Source: Neoarius graeffei
Taxonomy: Eukaryota; Chordata; Actinopteri; Siluriformes; Ariidae
Assembly (NCBI RefSeq): GCF_027579695.1
Contig: NC_083577.1
Location: 41,049,198-41,113,197, forward strand
Reading direction: 5' to 3'
DNA: 64,000 nt
Below, in pieces: positions 1 to 11,098 of this stretch; the first letter of the stretch is position 1, and every line of letters begins with the position of its first letter. Below the pieces are notes generated by a model that saw only the letters and a program-made list of their open reading frames with translations, searched no databases and had not been told where the DNA came from. The position numbers and the translations under genes are program-made.

Positions 1-576
1 GGACCCGAAGATCACGGGCACCCAGTATGGTTTTCCGGCCTTGACCCTTACGCACAGAGATTCTTCCAGATTCTCTGAATCTTTTGATGATATTATGCAC
101 TGTAGATGATGATATGTTCAAACTCTTTGCAATTTTACACTGTCGAACTCCTTTCTGATATTGCTCCACTATTTGTCGGCGCAGAATTAGGGGGATTGGT
201 GATCCTCTTCCCATCTTTACTTCTGAGAGCTGCTGCCACTCCAAGATGCTCTTTTTATACCCAGTCATGTTAATGACCTATTGCCAATTGACCTAATGAG
301 TTGCAATTTGGTCCTCCAGCTGTTTCTTTTTTGTACCTTTATCTTTTCCAGCCTCTTATTGGCCCTGTCCCAACTTTTTTGAGATGTGTTGCTGTCATGA
401 AATTTCAAATGAGCCAATATTTGGCATAAAATTTCAAAACGTCTCACTTTCGACATTTGATATGTTGTCTATGTTCTATTGTGAATACAATATCAGTTTT
501 TGAGATTTGTAAATTATTGCATTCTGTTTTTATTTACAATTTGTACTTTGTCCCAACTTTTTTGGAATCGGGGTTG
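1..576 (-). mobile_element. Tc1-like transposon, terminal part, cut by window edge
   Basis: This is one end of the Tc1-like DNA transposon that is also present at 48443-50725. It shares the end sequence GGAATCGGGGTTG followed by the TA target dinucleotide at 577-578. The minus strand would encode the N-terminal DNA-binding part of the transposase, but the rest lies beyond position 1. Unlike the 48-kb copy, this one is not interrupted at about 190, so it shows the empty site of the nested element at 49651-50336. It is a relic without an intact frame. Confidence 0.85.
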
Positions 577-579
577 TAT

Positions 580-1232
580 TTGTTTAGATAACTGCAGTGA
601 ACTTGCATGCCGATTTTCTTCAACCCTTCTAATCAGAAGACGCTCCTGTCGAGGTGTTAACTTCCATGGACGACCTGGACGTCTCTGTGAGATGGCTGCA
701 GTTCCATCTTTCTTAAATTTTTGTACCACTTTTGCTACAGTATTCTGACTGATAAGTAAAGCTTTGCTGATCTTCTTGTAGCCTTCACCTTTGTGGTGTA
801 AAGAAATTTATTTTCTTTCGGCAATTCTGAAGAGACAAGTTGAGCATCACTCTCCATCCAGCATCCAGTCACTAAAAGAGGTCATTGTTGAAGAATGGAA
901 AAAGATCGATATTGCAAAATGTCGCCAACTTGTTCATTCCATGCCTAGAAGACTTGGTGCTGTCATTAAAAATCATGGAGGCCATACAAAGTACTGGATG
1001 TAGTAGTTTTTGTTGTGGGGTGTACTCATTTTTGCACCACCCTAATTTGAGTAAAACTGAAAAATGTGTAATCTAAGTTATATTATTAACCTTACTTTCA
1101 CGTTATAAGTTAAATAGATGTTATATTAAACTTTGTCTTTTCAACATTTTGGAAATTGTTTTAGTTCATTGAGATATTGTTTAAAATGTTGCTTTTCAAA
1201 GGGGGTGCACTCATTTACGCTGAGCACTGTAT
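580..1232. mobile_element. Second Tc1-like transposon, decayed and rearranged
   Basis: On the minus strand, 514-729 includes a Tc1-type helix-turn-helix segment (RRPGRPWKLTPRQERLL). On the plus strand, 880-1003 reads as the typical Tc1 transposase C-terminus, including EEWKKIDIAKCRQLVHSMPR and a terminal NHGGHTKYW. The opposite orientations of the two halves imply an internal inversion or two separate copies. A terminal repeat of the form GGGTGCACTCATTTACGCTG ends near 1232. No intact transposase remains. Confidence 0.7.
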
Positions 1233-1520
1233 AAGCAAGTCTGCACCATAAGTGAAGTTCTATAAACGTAGACGTTAAATGTTTAGTGTTGAGCAGCTCC
1301 CACCTGTTGCACTGCCAGCGTGCTGTCCATCTCCTCAAAAGATTCATCAGGCCAACTGTAGAAGTCCTGTCAAAGTGGAGAAAACTCTAAGATTACATGC
1401 TCCAGAGTGAACAAGAAACGTACTTGGAAGAAATCTGAAGGGTGGTGATATATTAAGACATAATTAAAAGCAAATCATGTAATAACTGAGGACACATTTT
1501 AATGTAAAGCCATGGCTTAA

Positions 1521-1680
1521 AGGTTAGAGAAGCAGTTTTGGGACCAAAAGGTCATGGGCTCAAGTCCCTGGACCAGCCTTACTCCCAAATGTTCTCCAGG
1601 CTGCTCTGGATAACCAACCAATACGCCTTTGACCCAATACGGGTAAACACAAATTCCAAGAGGAATGTCAAGAGATGTGG
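1521..1680 (+). repeat. tRNA-derived SINE, family C copy
   Basis: The segment reads GCAGTTTTGGGACCAAAAGG, then a B-box-like GGGCTCAAGTCCC, then a CCAGGCTGCTCTGGAT core. Related copies lie at 6232-6399 (plus) and 47273-47360 (minus). The copy is diverged and carries no gene. Confidence 0.6.
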
Positions 1681-1873
1681 TAAATAGATATGTAATTGTG
1701 ATAAAAGTCAGTTGATCTATCAGTGATAGACAATTCATTAAATAATTCACTTGATGTCCTTTCCTATCAAAACACTCTTCTTGTGATGCTTGACTTCTTT
1801 TGTATCTTCCTTCCTGTCGATGTCTATCTTTTTGGATATGTTGCACATGCACTTCCGCCATTCTGGCCTCTTA

Positions 1874-3078
1874 GACCCCGTCCACACGTAGCCGGGTATC
1901 TGCTAAATCGAAGATATTTTTCTACGTTTTGGCCTGTCATCCACATGAAAACACATCAAAAACGAATATTTAAAAAAACTCCGGGCAAAGTGAAGATTTT
2001 TGAAAACTCCGTGTATTCCTTTTCGTGTAGACAGAGATAACCGGAGTTTTGCGTTTTAGAACGTCACAATCTGCGCCAAAAAAATGACAACAAATCTGCC
2101 CTGACGTCAAACGTGCGACCTTTGTTTACTGCAGAAGCCAGATTAAGCATGGACTTAAGCTAGCCGCACACCACGGCGATCCACGCGGTACCGAACCGAC
2201 CCATTTCAGAGCCGACTCCCGACTGTTGACGAGTGCAGTCGCGATTGAAGCGACACGTGACAACTTAATAGCTTTGTGATTGGCTATTGGATATAGTTAC
2301 TGTTAAATCCAACACTTGAAGATGCTACAGGCTGAATTACAAATGACACAACACGGAATATGTAGCGCACTATCTAGGCTGCATGAGCTATTATTCCCAA
2401 CCTTAAATAGTGCACTTATATAGGGGAGTTAAAGCGATTTGGAATTCAGCCACACAACTTGAGCAGAGTGGCTTTCCAGCCCACTGTGTCTATGGATAAA
2501 GCTTCAGTCTATGGAATTACAGTATATACCTGCATTAGGTGCTACCAACACGTATTTCTCGCGCTAGAAATTGTGTTTAATGATGTCACGTGTTATATGT
2601 GAAAGATATGATTGGCTATTGCTAGCGACTCTCGCCGATCAGTCTGGCTCCCGATTAGTTTTTCGAATCGGCTGTGAGACGAGTCGGTACCATCGAAAAC
2701 TAGTCTTTACGCCTGACTCGCGACTTCAGTTGGCTCGGTACGCTGAAAATCGGCGTAGTGTGCAGCTAGCTAAAGAGTAATGGATCGGAGTAGTGCCTTG
2801 AAAGCGTTAATTATTGTGCAGGTGCTATTTACATGTTTAATTTTAGAAGCCCAACTACTGCTCCAAGAGCACAGGCGATGTGATTAGGGGGTAGGATTTG
2901 GGGAAATAGCCATCTACAGGTTGGGAATGCTTATGAATGTGATTGAAAACGCAGATGTTCGGTTATGTGTGGAAGGGATTTTTTTCGAAGACGAGGTGGT
3001 GTGGATAAAACATTTTTATAAACGGAGGGGGGGAAAATGTTCGGTTTTAAAAATACCCGGCTACGTGTGTACATGGCA
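1874..3078. mobile_element. TIR element with TTA duplication, carrying an internal MITE
   Basis: The ends are inverted copies sharing ACACGTAGCCGGGTAT (left from about 1885, right ending about 3067). They are flanked by TTA at 1871-1873 and 3079-3081, which suits a PIF/Harbinger-like element. No transposase frame was found, so it appears non-autonomous. A second element (2161-2768) sits inside. Confidence 0.6.
2161..2768. mobile_element. MITE nested in the 1874-3078 element
   Basis: The inverted ends TAGCCGCACACCACGGCGAT and, reading in from the right, TAGCTGCACACTACGCCGAT match at 17 of 20 positions. The target-site duplication is not clear, so the superfamily is open. There is no coding potential. 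Confidence 0.55.
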
Positions 3079-3082
3079 TTAG

Positions 3083-3520
3083 TTACAGTATCCTTCCATG
3101 TGTGCAGTGTGTCACCACGTCTCAGGATATCCTTGATAGTATCTCTGTACCAAAGAAAAGGGCGACTGATCTTTCTGGAACCTTCCGCAAGTTCACAAGA
3201 GAGTAGTGCTTTGACTGACCAGTCATCCAGCAGGCATGCAACATGTCCCACCCAACACACTTTGTTCCTGATTAGTACGGCTTCAATCTTAGCACGCTCT
3301 AGAACTTCATCATTTTGTGATGTAGTCATCCCATTTAATCTTGAGAATGGATCTAAGATGTCGTTGCTGGATAGTTCTTAGACTTTTGACTTGATGGTAT
3401 AAAGTCCAGCTCTCACTTCCGTACATCAATACTGGAATAACACACTGGTTATACACTTCAAGTTTGGTTTCTTTTGTCAGTTCCCTACAGTTGAACACTC
3501 TGTCCCTGAGCTCTGGATAA
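3083..3520 (-). pseudogene. Non-LTR retrotransposon ORF2, C-terminal fragment
   Basis: The minus strand encodes the region after the reverse transcriptase typical of LINE ORF2 proteins. It contains MYGSESWTLYHQVKSLRTIQ, then LRSILKIKWDD, then a NKVCWVGHVACLLDD block. The pieces lie in two frames (3310-3480 and 2931-3329), so at least one frameshift is present. No catalytic domain is included. The clade cannot be fixed from this piece. Confidence 0.7.
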
Positions 3521-3521
3521 G

Positions 3522-3884
3522 ATCCATCCATCCATACATCCATTACCTGTAACCGCTTATCCTGCACAGGGTCGCAGGCAAGCTGGAGCCTATCCCAGCT
3601 GACTATGGGTGAGAGGCAGGGTACACCCTGGACAAGTCGCCAGGTCATCGCAGTGCTGACACAGAGACAAACAACCATTCACACTCACACCTACAGTCAA
3701 TTTAGAGCCACCAATTAACCTAACCTGCATGTCTTTGGACTGTGGGGGAAACCGGAGCATCTGGAGGAAACCCACGCAGACACGGGGAGAACATGCAAAC
3801 TCCACACAAAAAGGCCCTTGTTGGACGCTGGGCTCGAACCCAGGACCTTCTTGCTGTGAACCAACAGTGCTAACCGTGCTGCCC
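3522..3884 (-). repeat. tRNA-derived SINE, family A (copy 1)
   Basis: This is family A, the commonest repeat in the window. In forward orientation it has a GGGCGGCACGGTGGTGTAGT head, an A-box-like TAGTGGTTAGC, a B box near GGGTTCGAACCC, a body around CCACAGTCCAAAGACATGCA, and a 3' end near GGATAAAGCGGCTAGAGATA. This copy is in reverse orientation and ends in a CCATCCATCCATACATCC tail. The short ORFs across it are chance frames. Confidence 0.85.
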
Positions 3885-3933
3885 TGCTTTGGATAAACAT
3901 GTCTGCTAAATGCCCATAACGTAATGTAACGTA

Positions 3934-4261
3934 GGGCGGCACGGTGGTGTAAGTCGTTAGCATGGTCACCTCACAGCAAGAAGGCTGACAGGGGCCTTTC
4001 TGTGTGGAGTTTGCATGTTCTCCCCGTGTCTGTGTGGGTTTCCTCCGGGTACTCCGGTTTCCCCCACAGTCCAAAGACATGCAGTTAGGTTAATATGGGC
4101 TGAGGTGGCCTTGAGCGAGGCATCTAACTCCCAACTGCTCCCCGGTCGCTGTTAGTGGCTGCCCACTGCTCTGGGTATGTGTGTTTTCACTGCTTCAGAC
4201 GGGTTAAATGCAGAGAGGAATTTCACAAGTGTGTGATGAATAAAGTTGTTCTTTCTTTCTT
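3934..4261 (+). repeat. SINE family A head with alternative tail (copy 2)
   Basis: The 5' half matches family A up to AGACATGCAGTTAGG. It then switches to a different tail that includes GGCCTTGAGCGAGGCAT and GGTTAAATGCAGAGAGGAA, ending in GATGAATAAAGTTGTTCTTT. The same tail type recurs at 5505-5682, 13672-14071 and 21334-21650, so this is a second subfamily and not a one-off fusion. Confidence 0.8.
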
Positions 4262-4264
4262 AAG

Positions 4265-4699
4265 CCAGTATCTCGCTGGGCTGCGACACCCTGCGACTAG
4301 TTGGAGACACAACAATTGCGATAAAATATGCGAATTAGCAACAATTTTCACTTGGAATCACACTGAATTGATATTTGCATATTTTATCACAATTGTTGTG
4401 TCTCCAACTAGTCGCAGGCTGTCGCAGCCTAGTGAGATACACTCGCACTTCCTGTCTCACGGAAACCGACTTGAGAAGGGGTCGTAACGGCTTTGCGACA
4501 CCAGCGACGCGTTTGTGGCTATTTCAAGAGAAAGTTTGTCGCACAAGTTTTTTGAACATGTTCAAGATTTCAGCGATGAAGGAGCGACACTTTGCGACTC
4601 ATGCGAGGAAATTGAGAAGCCCCGCGAATGTTTCAAGACACTTTTGAAACTCTCTCGCGAATGATGTTCGTAATTTGTCACAGCCCAGTGAGATACTGG
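4265..4699. mobile_element. TIR element with internal hairpin
   Basis: The left end CCAGTATCTCGCTGGGCTGC matches the inverted right end near 4681-4699 (GCCCAGTGAGATACTGG). A third inverted copy at about 4373-4441 pairs with the left end over roughly 70 bases, so 4265-4441 can fold on itself. There is no coding frame. It abuts the next element at 4706. Confidence 0.55.
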
Positions 4700-4705
4700 C
4701 TTTAA

Positions 4706-5364
4706 AGTGCATATCCTGGACCAATTTAGGTTTTCTTTTATATGAAAGTATGTCCCTTTGCACACTCATCCAGAAGGGTAATTTTGCACAAGGCCATCTG
4801 TCTACAGCAGAAAAAAATAAATTAACAAAACGCATCTGGAAAAATCCCAAGGGAGTCTGGAGCCAGATTCGTAACATCACCTGTGGAAGCGCCAGCAGGC
4901 TGCGAGAGCTTTGCACGGTTTCAGTGCACAGCCTGTGTAGACCACAATTGTCACCTGAGCACAACGTTACTTCACCTTTGGATGAAGAATATAATGAGAT
5001 GTCAGAATTGGGGCTTCATCTGTTTGGATTTGATGATGATTCAAGTAATGAAGACGACGGAGACAACACCGGGGATGTAAATAATACGGTCATTTTCTCA
5101 TAAACCAGCACTGACGTAGGATTCAGAAGGAGGCGTCCCGCGCGTGATGTCATGAAAATCAATGTTTGGCAGGAAATCCAAATGCCAAGTTTTTTCAGAG
5201 GCGGACCAATTCGCCTCAAATGGCCTGATTTCAACTGAATTTTTCTGGTATTGCGCAAGGTAAAAAAAAAATTGCACAAAATGAGACAGATATTTGACCA
5301 AAGTTTAATATAAAATAGGAGAATTACATTGATCTTACTCCTGAATTTACCCGTGATATGCACT
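4706..5364. mobile_element. TTAA-flanked TIR element (piggyBac/Kolobok-like target site)
   Basis: The ends are AGTGCATATC and its inverse, flanked by TTAA at 4702-4705 and 5365-5368. A plus-strand frame (4675-5103) ends in an acidic stretch (FDDDSSNEDDGDNTGD) but shows no recognisable transposase domain. The element is probably non-autonomous or decayed. The superfamily is inferred only from the TTAA target. Confidence 0.55.
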
Positions 5365-5504
5365 TTAATGAGTACGTCTTAGTCTGTGACCAATGAGATA
5401 TCTGTCAGGGCCTAATGGTCAGAGGAGGGGTAACAGGAGGACAGAGGGCGGGAAGGAGCAGTAGCCTAGCCTAACAATAAGCAATACTGGACAATGTGCA
5501 ATAT

Positions 5505-5682
5505 GGGACGGCCTTGGGCTGAGGTGTCTTTGAGCGAGGCACCGAACTCTCGACTGCTTCCCGGGTGCTGTTAGCATGGCTGCCCACTGCTCTGGGTATG
5601 TGTGTGTGTTCACTGCTTCAGATGGGTTAAATGCAGAAATTTCACAAGTGTGTGATGAATAAAGTTGTGCTTTCTTTCTTTC
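5505..5682 (+). repeat. SINE tail fragment (copy 3)
   Basis: The 3' part of the alternative-tail SINE, from CGGCCTTGGGCTGAGGTG to GATGAATAAAGTTGTGCTTT. The 120 bases before it (5383-5504) resemble 34185-34240 and hold no gene. Confidence 0.7.
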
Positions 5683-5724
5683 AATATCTCTCCTGCTGGC
5701 CCCTTCCTCTCTTCCCCATATCTT

Positions 5725-6075
5725 CTCATCTCATCTCATCATCTCTAGCCGCTTTATCCTGTTCTACAGGGTCGCAGGCAAGCTGGAGCCTATCCCAGCT
5801 GACTACGGGCGAAAGGCGGGGTACACCCTGGACAAGTCGCCAGGTCATCACAGGGCTGACACATGGACACAGACAACCATTCACACCTACGGTCAATTTA
5901 GAGTCACCAGTTAACCTAACCTGCATGTCTTTGGGGGAAACCGGAGCACTCGGAGGAAACCCACGGGGAGAACATGCAAACTCCACACAGAAAGGCCCTT
6001 GCCGGCCACGGGGCTCGAACCCAGACCTTCTTGCTGTGAGACGACAGCGCTAACCAGTACACCACCGTGCTGCCC
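5725..6075 (-). repeat. SINE family A with 12-bp target duplication (copy 4)
   Basis: A reverse-orientation copy flanked by TCCCCATATCTT at 5713-5724 and 6076-6087. It is inserted in a LINE-like 3' tail. Confidence 0.85.
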
Positions 6076-6087
6076 TCCCCATATCTT

Positions 6088-6231
6088 ATTCTTTTTATAT
6101 GTAAATATTTTATTTTATTTATCTAGAAGTTTTTTCTCTATTTTCTATTTATCCTGTAATGATGCTGCTGGAATCTTAATTTCCCTAAGGGACCCTGCCC
6201 AAAGGGATCAATAAAGTTCTATCTAATCTAA
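6088..6231 (+). repeat. CR1/L2-like LINE 3' tail
   Basis: An AT-rich stretch ending in CCCAAAGGGATCAATAAAGT followed by TCTATCTAATC. This is the usual tail of fish CR1/L2-type LINEs. The part upstream of the SINE at 5683-5712 appears to belong to the same tail. Confidence 0.5.
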
Positions 6232-6399
6232 GCAGCTTTGGGACCAAAAGGCTACTGGTTCGATTCCCTAGACCAGTAAGAATGGCTGAAGTGGCCTTGA
6301 GCAAGACACCCCACCTCAACTGCCCCCCAGGCTGCTCTGGGTCTGTTGTACGTCACTCCGGATAGATAGAGCGTCTGCTAAATGCCATTAATGTAATGT
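6232..6399 (+). repeat. tRNA-derived SINE, family C copy
   Basis: It reads GCAGCTTTGGGACCAAAAGG, a B-box-like GGTTCGATTCC, GAGCAAGACACCCCACC, and a GCGTCTGCTAAATGCCATTA tail. It is better preserved than the copy at 1521-1680. Confidence 0.75.
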
Positions 6400-6940
6400 T
6401 TGTCTGTTTATTTACAGTTAGTATTCAGCTAACTGGCTACCGCAAAAAATTAATAAAAAAAAGTGTTGAATCTGATGAAATAAAGAGAACTGACTCGTCA
6501 CTCTGAGAGCCCGGTTGGGAAAGGGAGTGGGGGAAGCCCCTGAGTTCAGCGTCCACTGCCAGGGATTCGAACAAACCCACTCATTAGCCTGCTAACGCTA
6601 GCGAGCCCGTGTTTCAGGCTCTCAGACAAGCCACCCATGACTCTGCCTTCAGTAAGGTCAAATTACATGAATATTCTCTTGGTTAAATAGTTAATCTAAA
6701 TGAAGCGCCGGCCGGAAGTGGTGTACCTTCGCCTTGGTGCCCGGTCTGTTCCTCCTCAGAACGGTTGTCCCCTCCGCCATGACCATCTCGACCGACTTAA
6801 TGGCGTGTGTGCGCCTCTAGCGATCGGCCCTGGTACTACCAGCGCTCAGCAGCTCCCACTCGAAGTGATTTGGCGTCTCATAAGTATTGGAACTGCTAGT
6901 TCTCATATTGTGACCGGGCACACACATTAAATACAAGTTT
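6400..6940. other. No gene recognised
   Basis: A GC-variable stretch without a convincing reading frame or structured RNA. The 6700-6860 part is richer in GC than its surroundings and may be an old repeat. I could not name it. Confidence 0.4.
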
Positions 6941-7327
6941 CTCATCTCACTATCTGTAGCCGCTTTATCCTGTTCTACAGGGTCGCAGGCAAGCTGGAGC
7001 CTATCCCAGCTGACTACAGGCGAAAGGCGGGGCCTTTCGCCTGTACAAGGCCCTGAACAAGTCGCCAGGTCATCACAGGGCTGACACATAGACACAGACA
7101 ACCATTCACACTCACATTCACACCTACGCTCAATTTAGAGTCACCAGTTAACCTAACCTGCATGTCTTTGGACTGTGGGGGAAACCGGAGCACCCGGAGG
7201 AAACCCACGCGGACACGGGGAGAACATGCAAACTCCACACAGAAAGGCCCTCGCCGGACACGGGGCTCGAACCCGGACCTTCTTGCTGTGAGGCGACAGC
7301 GCTAACCACTACACCACCGTGCCGCCC
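6941..7327 (-). repeat. SINE family A (copy 5)
   Basis: A near full-length reverse copy, with a small local duplication-like change around 7021-7050 (GCGGGGCCTTTCGCC). Short repeats near AGTTTCT flank it. Confidence 0.85.
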
Positions 7328-8400
7328 AATGCGAGTTTCTTTTTTCCAAAATTAAATTTTTATTTCTTTTCCAATAATAAACCTATAAATGTCATCATAA
7401 AATTCTTTATGTAGCAGTAAATTTTTAATATTAATTCTAATTGTTTATTTCTCTTTTTTTATCATGAAAGTTTGGATATTTGATGCAATCTAGAAGCAAA
7501 TGTATGACATTTTCTTTTACACCACAAGTTGTGCATTGATTGGAGGGTTTTTTTTAAAGAAAAAAAAGAAATAGTGTATCATTAAGTAGACATTTTCCAA
7601 ATCTAAGTCTTGTAATTATCCTTTGTTTGTTTCTGTTTTTGTCAGTATGTGTGGTAATATTTGGTTCTAGTTGGTAGAAGGATCTACCACTTTGAGAGTT
7701 ATCCCATCTGTCTTGCCATATTGTAAAAATAACATGTTTGATATGTTTTGTTATATCAGCAGTGGTAAAAGGGTAATGAATCTCATAATAGGTTTTATTT
7801 TTTTCGCAGTCCAGTTTCCATCAAATCCTGCATTCTGATTGGCTGGCAAGCGGGTCCGTATCCTACGGTATGGACCCCAGTTACGGACCCCGGTTATGGA
7901 CCTCTGGCGACTCGCTCGTTCACAACAACAACAAACATAGTGGCAATTTTTGTCAACATTTATCTTTTTTATAAGATTTATTTATAAGATTATCAAAAAT
8001 CTTATAAATTTTTGCCAGCATTTCTCAGGAGAATAGCATTAATTTTACAGCATGGATAGCGATAATGACAGTCTTCACAGCGAAAGCGAGTTTTACTACC
8101 CTGAGGAAGAAGAAATAAAAGAAAACATTTCAGGAGAAAGCTAAAAACCTGTAATTTGCTAACGCCGAGCAAAAACATGGCTGAATCCTGAATGACTCAA
8201 TTTTGTATAAATAGGGGACTACATAGGCGGCAAAATTTAGTTTTTTTCCTGCCATGGAAGTGCACTTGTATACCGAGGAGGAAGCAATTTGCATTACAGC
8301 CGTGAACGAGGATTCAAAATGGCGGCTCGCCTCGCCTTGGCTCGGTTTTCCCTTTCGGGTGCTCTCGTTTTCTTTTAAAATTTGGTAAAGAAAAAAATAA

Positions 8401-8560
8401 ATATATTATTTACCAGCTTAAGGTCGGTCCGCATGGTGAAATACCATGACCTCGGCCTTGAATACTGACCTCGGCCCAGAGGGCCTCGCTCAGTACTTTC
8501 AAGACCTCGGTCACGGTATTTCACGATACAGACCTCCCAGCTGGTAAATAACATATATAT
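8401..8560. repeat. Near-palindromic TA-flanked hairpin MITE
   Basis: The left half begins ATATATTATTTACCAGCT and the right half ends AGCTGGTAAATAACATATAT. The halves also share GTGAAATACC(A/G)TGACC and CTTGAA inversely, so almost the whole segment folds into one stem. It has no coding frame. Confidence 0.65.
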
Positions 8561-8880
8561 ATTTACTGATCTTTTGGCCAATTTATCAGCCATTTCATTT
8601 CCTATAATAATACCCACATGAGCTGGAATCCAACAAAGAACAACCTCATCACCCATAAGTTTAAACTGATACATAAGATATCGGAAATCTAATAATTCTA
8701 TATAATTATCTTCCTTTTGAATTTTTTGAAGGACAGACAAGGAGTCAGAAAATATCACACTTTGAGGGAGAGATTTATCAATGAGAAGTTCCAAATCTTT
8801 TGTAATTGCTATTAACTCAGCTCTAAAGATAGTACCGTTTGAGATTTTATAATCTTTTTGAATGTTTAGACTTGGAATTA

Positions 8881-9256
8881 GGGCGGCACGGTGGTGTAGT
8901 GGTTAGCGCTGTCGCCTCACAGCAAGAAGGTCCGGGTTCGAGCCCCGTGGCTGGCGAGGGCCTTTCTGTGTGGAGTTTGCATGTTCTCCCTGTGTCCACG
9001 TGGGTTTCCTCCGGGTGCTCCGGTTTCCCCCACAGTCCAAAGACATGCAGGTTAGGTTAATTGGTGACTCTAAATTGACCGTAGGTATGAATGTGAGTGT
9101 GAATGGTTGTCTGTGTCTATGTGTCAGCCCTGTGATGACCTGGCGACTTGTCCAGGGTGTACCCCGCCTTTCGCCCGTAGTCAGCTGGGATAGGCTCCAG
9201 CTTGCCTGCGACCCTGTAGAAGGATAAAGCGGCTAGAGATAATGAGATGAGATGAG
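8881..9256 (+). repeat. SINE family A, full length (copy 6)
   Basis: A full-length forward copy from GGGCGGCACGGTGGTGTAGT to the AATGAGATGAGATGAGA tail. It is inserted between the two RNase H fragments of the LINE relic. Confidence 0.9.
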
Positions 9257-10458
9257 AAGTCCTGTCAGCATGATGAGTCTCCACTTTGAATGGATGTGAG
9301 AGATGACATAGAATCAGAACAAATAACTGCTTTAGGGGGCCTAGCTTCTTCTATCCGCTGTAATGCAATAATAATGGCTGTCATTTCAGCTGCAAATATG
9401 GACAGATGATCTGACGTTCTCTTTTTAATGGAGATTTTGTAATCAGGGATATAAACTGCAATACCTGTTTTACCCTCTGAATCTTAAGATGCATCTGTAT
9501 AAACCTGTGTTGTATTATAGTACCTGCTTCCTAAATATTGCTCTACGTTCTGATACGCTCCTCCAGACTTAGCTCTCTCTTTGGCTTCCATGATCACCGT
9601 AGGGGAGCAAAACAACCAAAGTGGAGTTGTTACCAGGGGCACAGACATGCTACAAATGATATCATCTATTCCCAATTGATTTGCTAATTTGTTACCGTCC
9701 CATCCAAAGCTACAAATCTGGGATCTACCATACTCCACTCATTGAGAACTTTTTTAGTAGGGTGTGATGCCTCATGTCCATTTAAATTAATCCAGTAAGC
9801 CATACTCAACTTAAGACGTCTGACGCTTAAGGGCATTTCTCCTGATTCTACTTGCAACGCTGGTATGGAAGAAGTTCTAAATGCGCCACAACATATCCTC
9901 AGACTTTTAGCCTGCATTCTATTGAGTTCATGAAGCAATGTCTTAGATGCTGAAAGATACACAATACAGCCATAATGTAAAACTGATCTTATCAGTGCAA
10001 TATAAATTCTTTAAGGGACATCCCTGAGGCTCCCCAGTTGTACCCTGATAAACATTTCAAAACATTAATGCTAAACACAGCATTGCTCTGGACCTGGGGC
10101 TCAAACTCCCTGTAACATGGCGCCCACAATCGGTTTTACTGTTTTCTGAACATGAGAGAATGAAAAAGGCCACGTTTTCTGTATAATACTGTGGTATTTA
10201 TGTACAGTAAACATATAATTAAGTTATTAATGAAAATATATTTCAAACTTGTGCACCAGATTCTTGTTTTGTATGTAGTACCATTTATTCTGCTACAGAA
10301 AAAAGAAATCACTGAAAGCCCAATAACATTTCCACGATATATTCCTGCCTGTAAACTAATGGATTACAGCTTGAAATTTCCTCGACACACCAATCAACTC
10401 AAAAATGTACAGTTGAAATGGGAAACATGCTTCAGTTACATTGTGCTCACTATCATTT

Positions 10459-11096
10459 CCAGGGGTGCCAATAATAATGGAACATGCTTTTTTTTTGTTG
10501 TTGTTGTTGTTGTTGTTGAAAATACAGTATTTATTTATTGATGAGGGATTTATCTTTTTACCTAAAAAATTTCATCCATCCATTATCTGTAGCCACTTAT
10601 TCTGTTCTACAGAGTCGCAGGCAAGCTGGAGCCTATCTCAGCTGACTATGGGCGAGAGGCGGGGTACACCCTGGACAAGTCGCCAGGTCATCACAGGGCT
10701 GACACAGAGACAAACAAGCATATTCACTCACATTCACACCTACGGTCAATTTAGAGTCACCAGTTAACCTAACCTGCATGTCTTTAGACTGTGGGGGAAA
10801 CCAGAGCACCTGGAGGAAACCCGCATGGGGAGAACATGCAAACTCCACACAGAAAGGCCCTCACCGGCCACTGGGCTCAAACCCAGGACCTTCTTGCTGT
10901 GAGGTGACAGTGCTAACCACTACACCACCATGCCACCTACCTAAAAAATCTTTTTACCTAAATTTGTTCCAATTAAAGGTTGGATTTTTCTCTTTTTTTT
11001 CAGTGTGAAATGAAGTGACTTCAACAAGTGGATTAAAAATAATAAATAAATAACTTTTTACAAACCTTTACAAGGGGTGCCAATAATTATGGAAGG
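10459..11096. mobile_element. Tc1-like element arm with IR/DR-type repeats, split by a SINE
   Basis: Two direct repeats of the Tc1 end motif GGGGTGCCAATAAT lie at about 10462 and 11074. Removing the intervening SINE and one copy of its 11-bp duplication brings them about 230 bp apart. That is close to the spacing of inner and outer repeats in IR/DR-type Tc1 elements. The other arm and the transposase were not found. 10011-10458 holds no other recognisable feature. Confidence 0.55.
10571..10938 (-). repeat. SINE family A with 11-bp target duplication (copy 7)
   Basis: A reverse copy flanked by ACCTAAAAAAT at 10560-10570 and 10939-10949, a clear retroposition signature. Confidence 0.9.

Positions 11097-11098
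<2 letters not shown>

Larger units (their letters stand above)
7330..10010 (-). pseudogene. I-like LINE with RNase H segments, several insertions
   Basis: The minus strand carries pieces of a non-LTR retrotransposon ORF2. From high to low coordinate these are: a region after the reverse transcriptase (9684-9962), the start of an RNase H domain (9250-9550, including VYTDAS and AAEMTAIIIALQRIEEA), and a second RNase H segment (8570-8880, with SDSLSVLQ and WIPAHVGIIIGNEMADKLAK). The two RNase H segments overlap in homology, so they come from two related copies. Stops, a SINE at 8881-9256 and a hairpin element at 8401-8560 interrupt the region. RNase H after the reverse transcriptase suits the I clade. 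No functional element remains. Confidence 0.65.

Noticed and set aside
6700..6930. GC-rich ORF and possible structured RNA
   Set aside because: No match to 5S, 7SL or snRNA features could be recalled from the sequence, and the frame has no recognisable domain.
8910..8960. tRNA-like boxes (TAGTGGTTAGC and GGTTCGAGCCC) suggesting a tRNA gene
   Set aside because: The sequence does not fold as a complete cloverleaf, has no anticodon arm in place, and is repeated many times as the SINE head.
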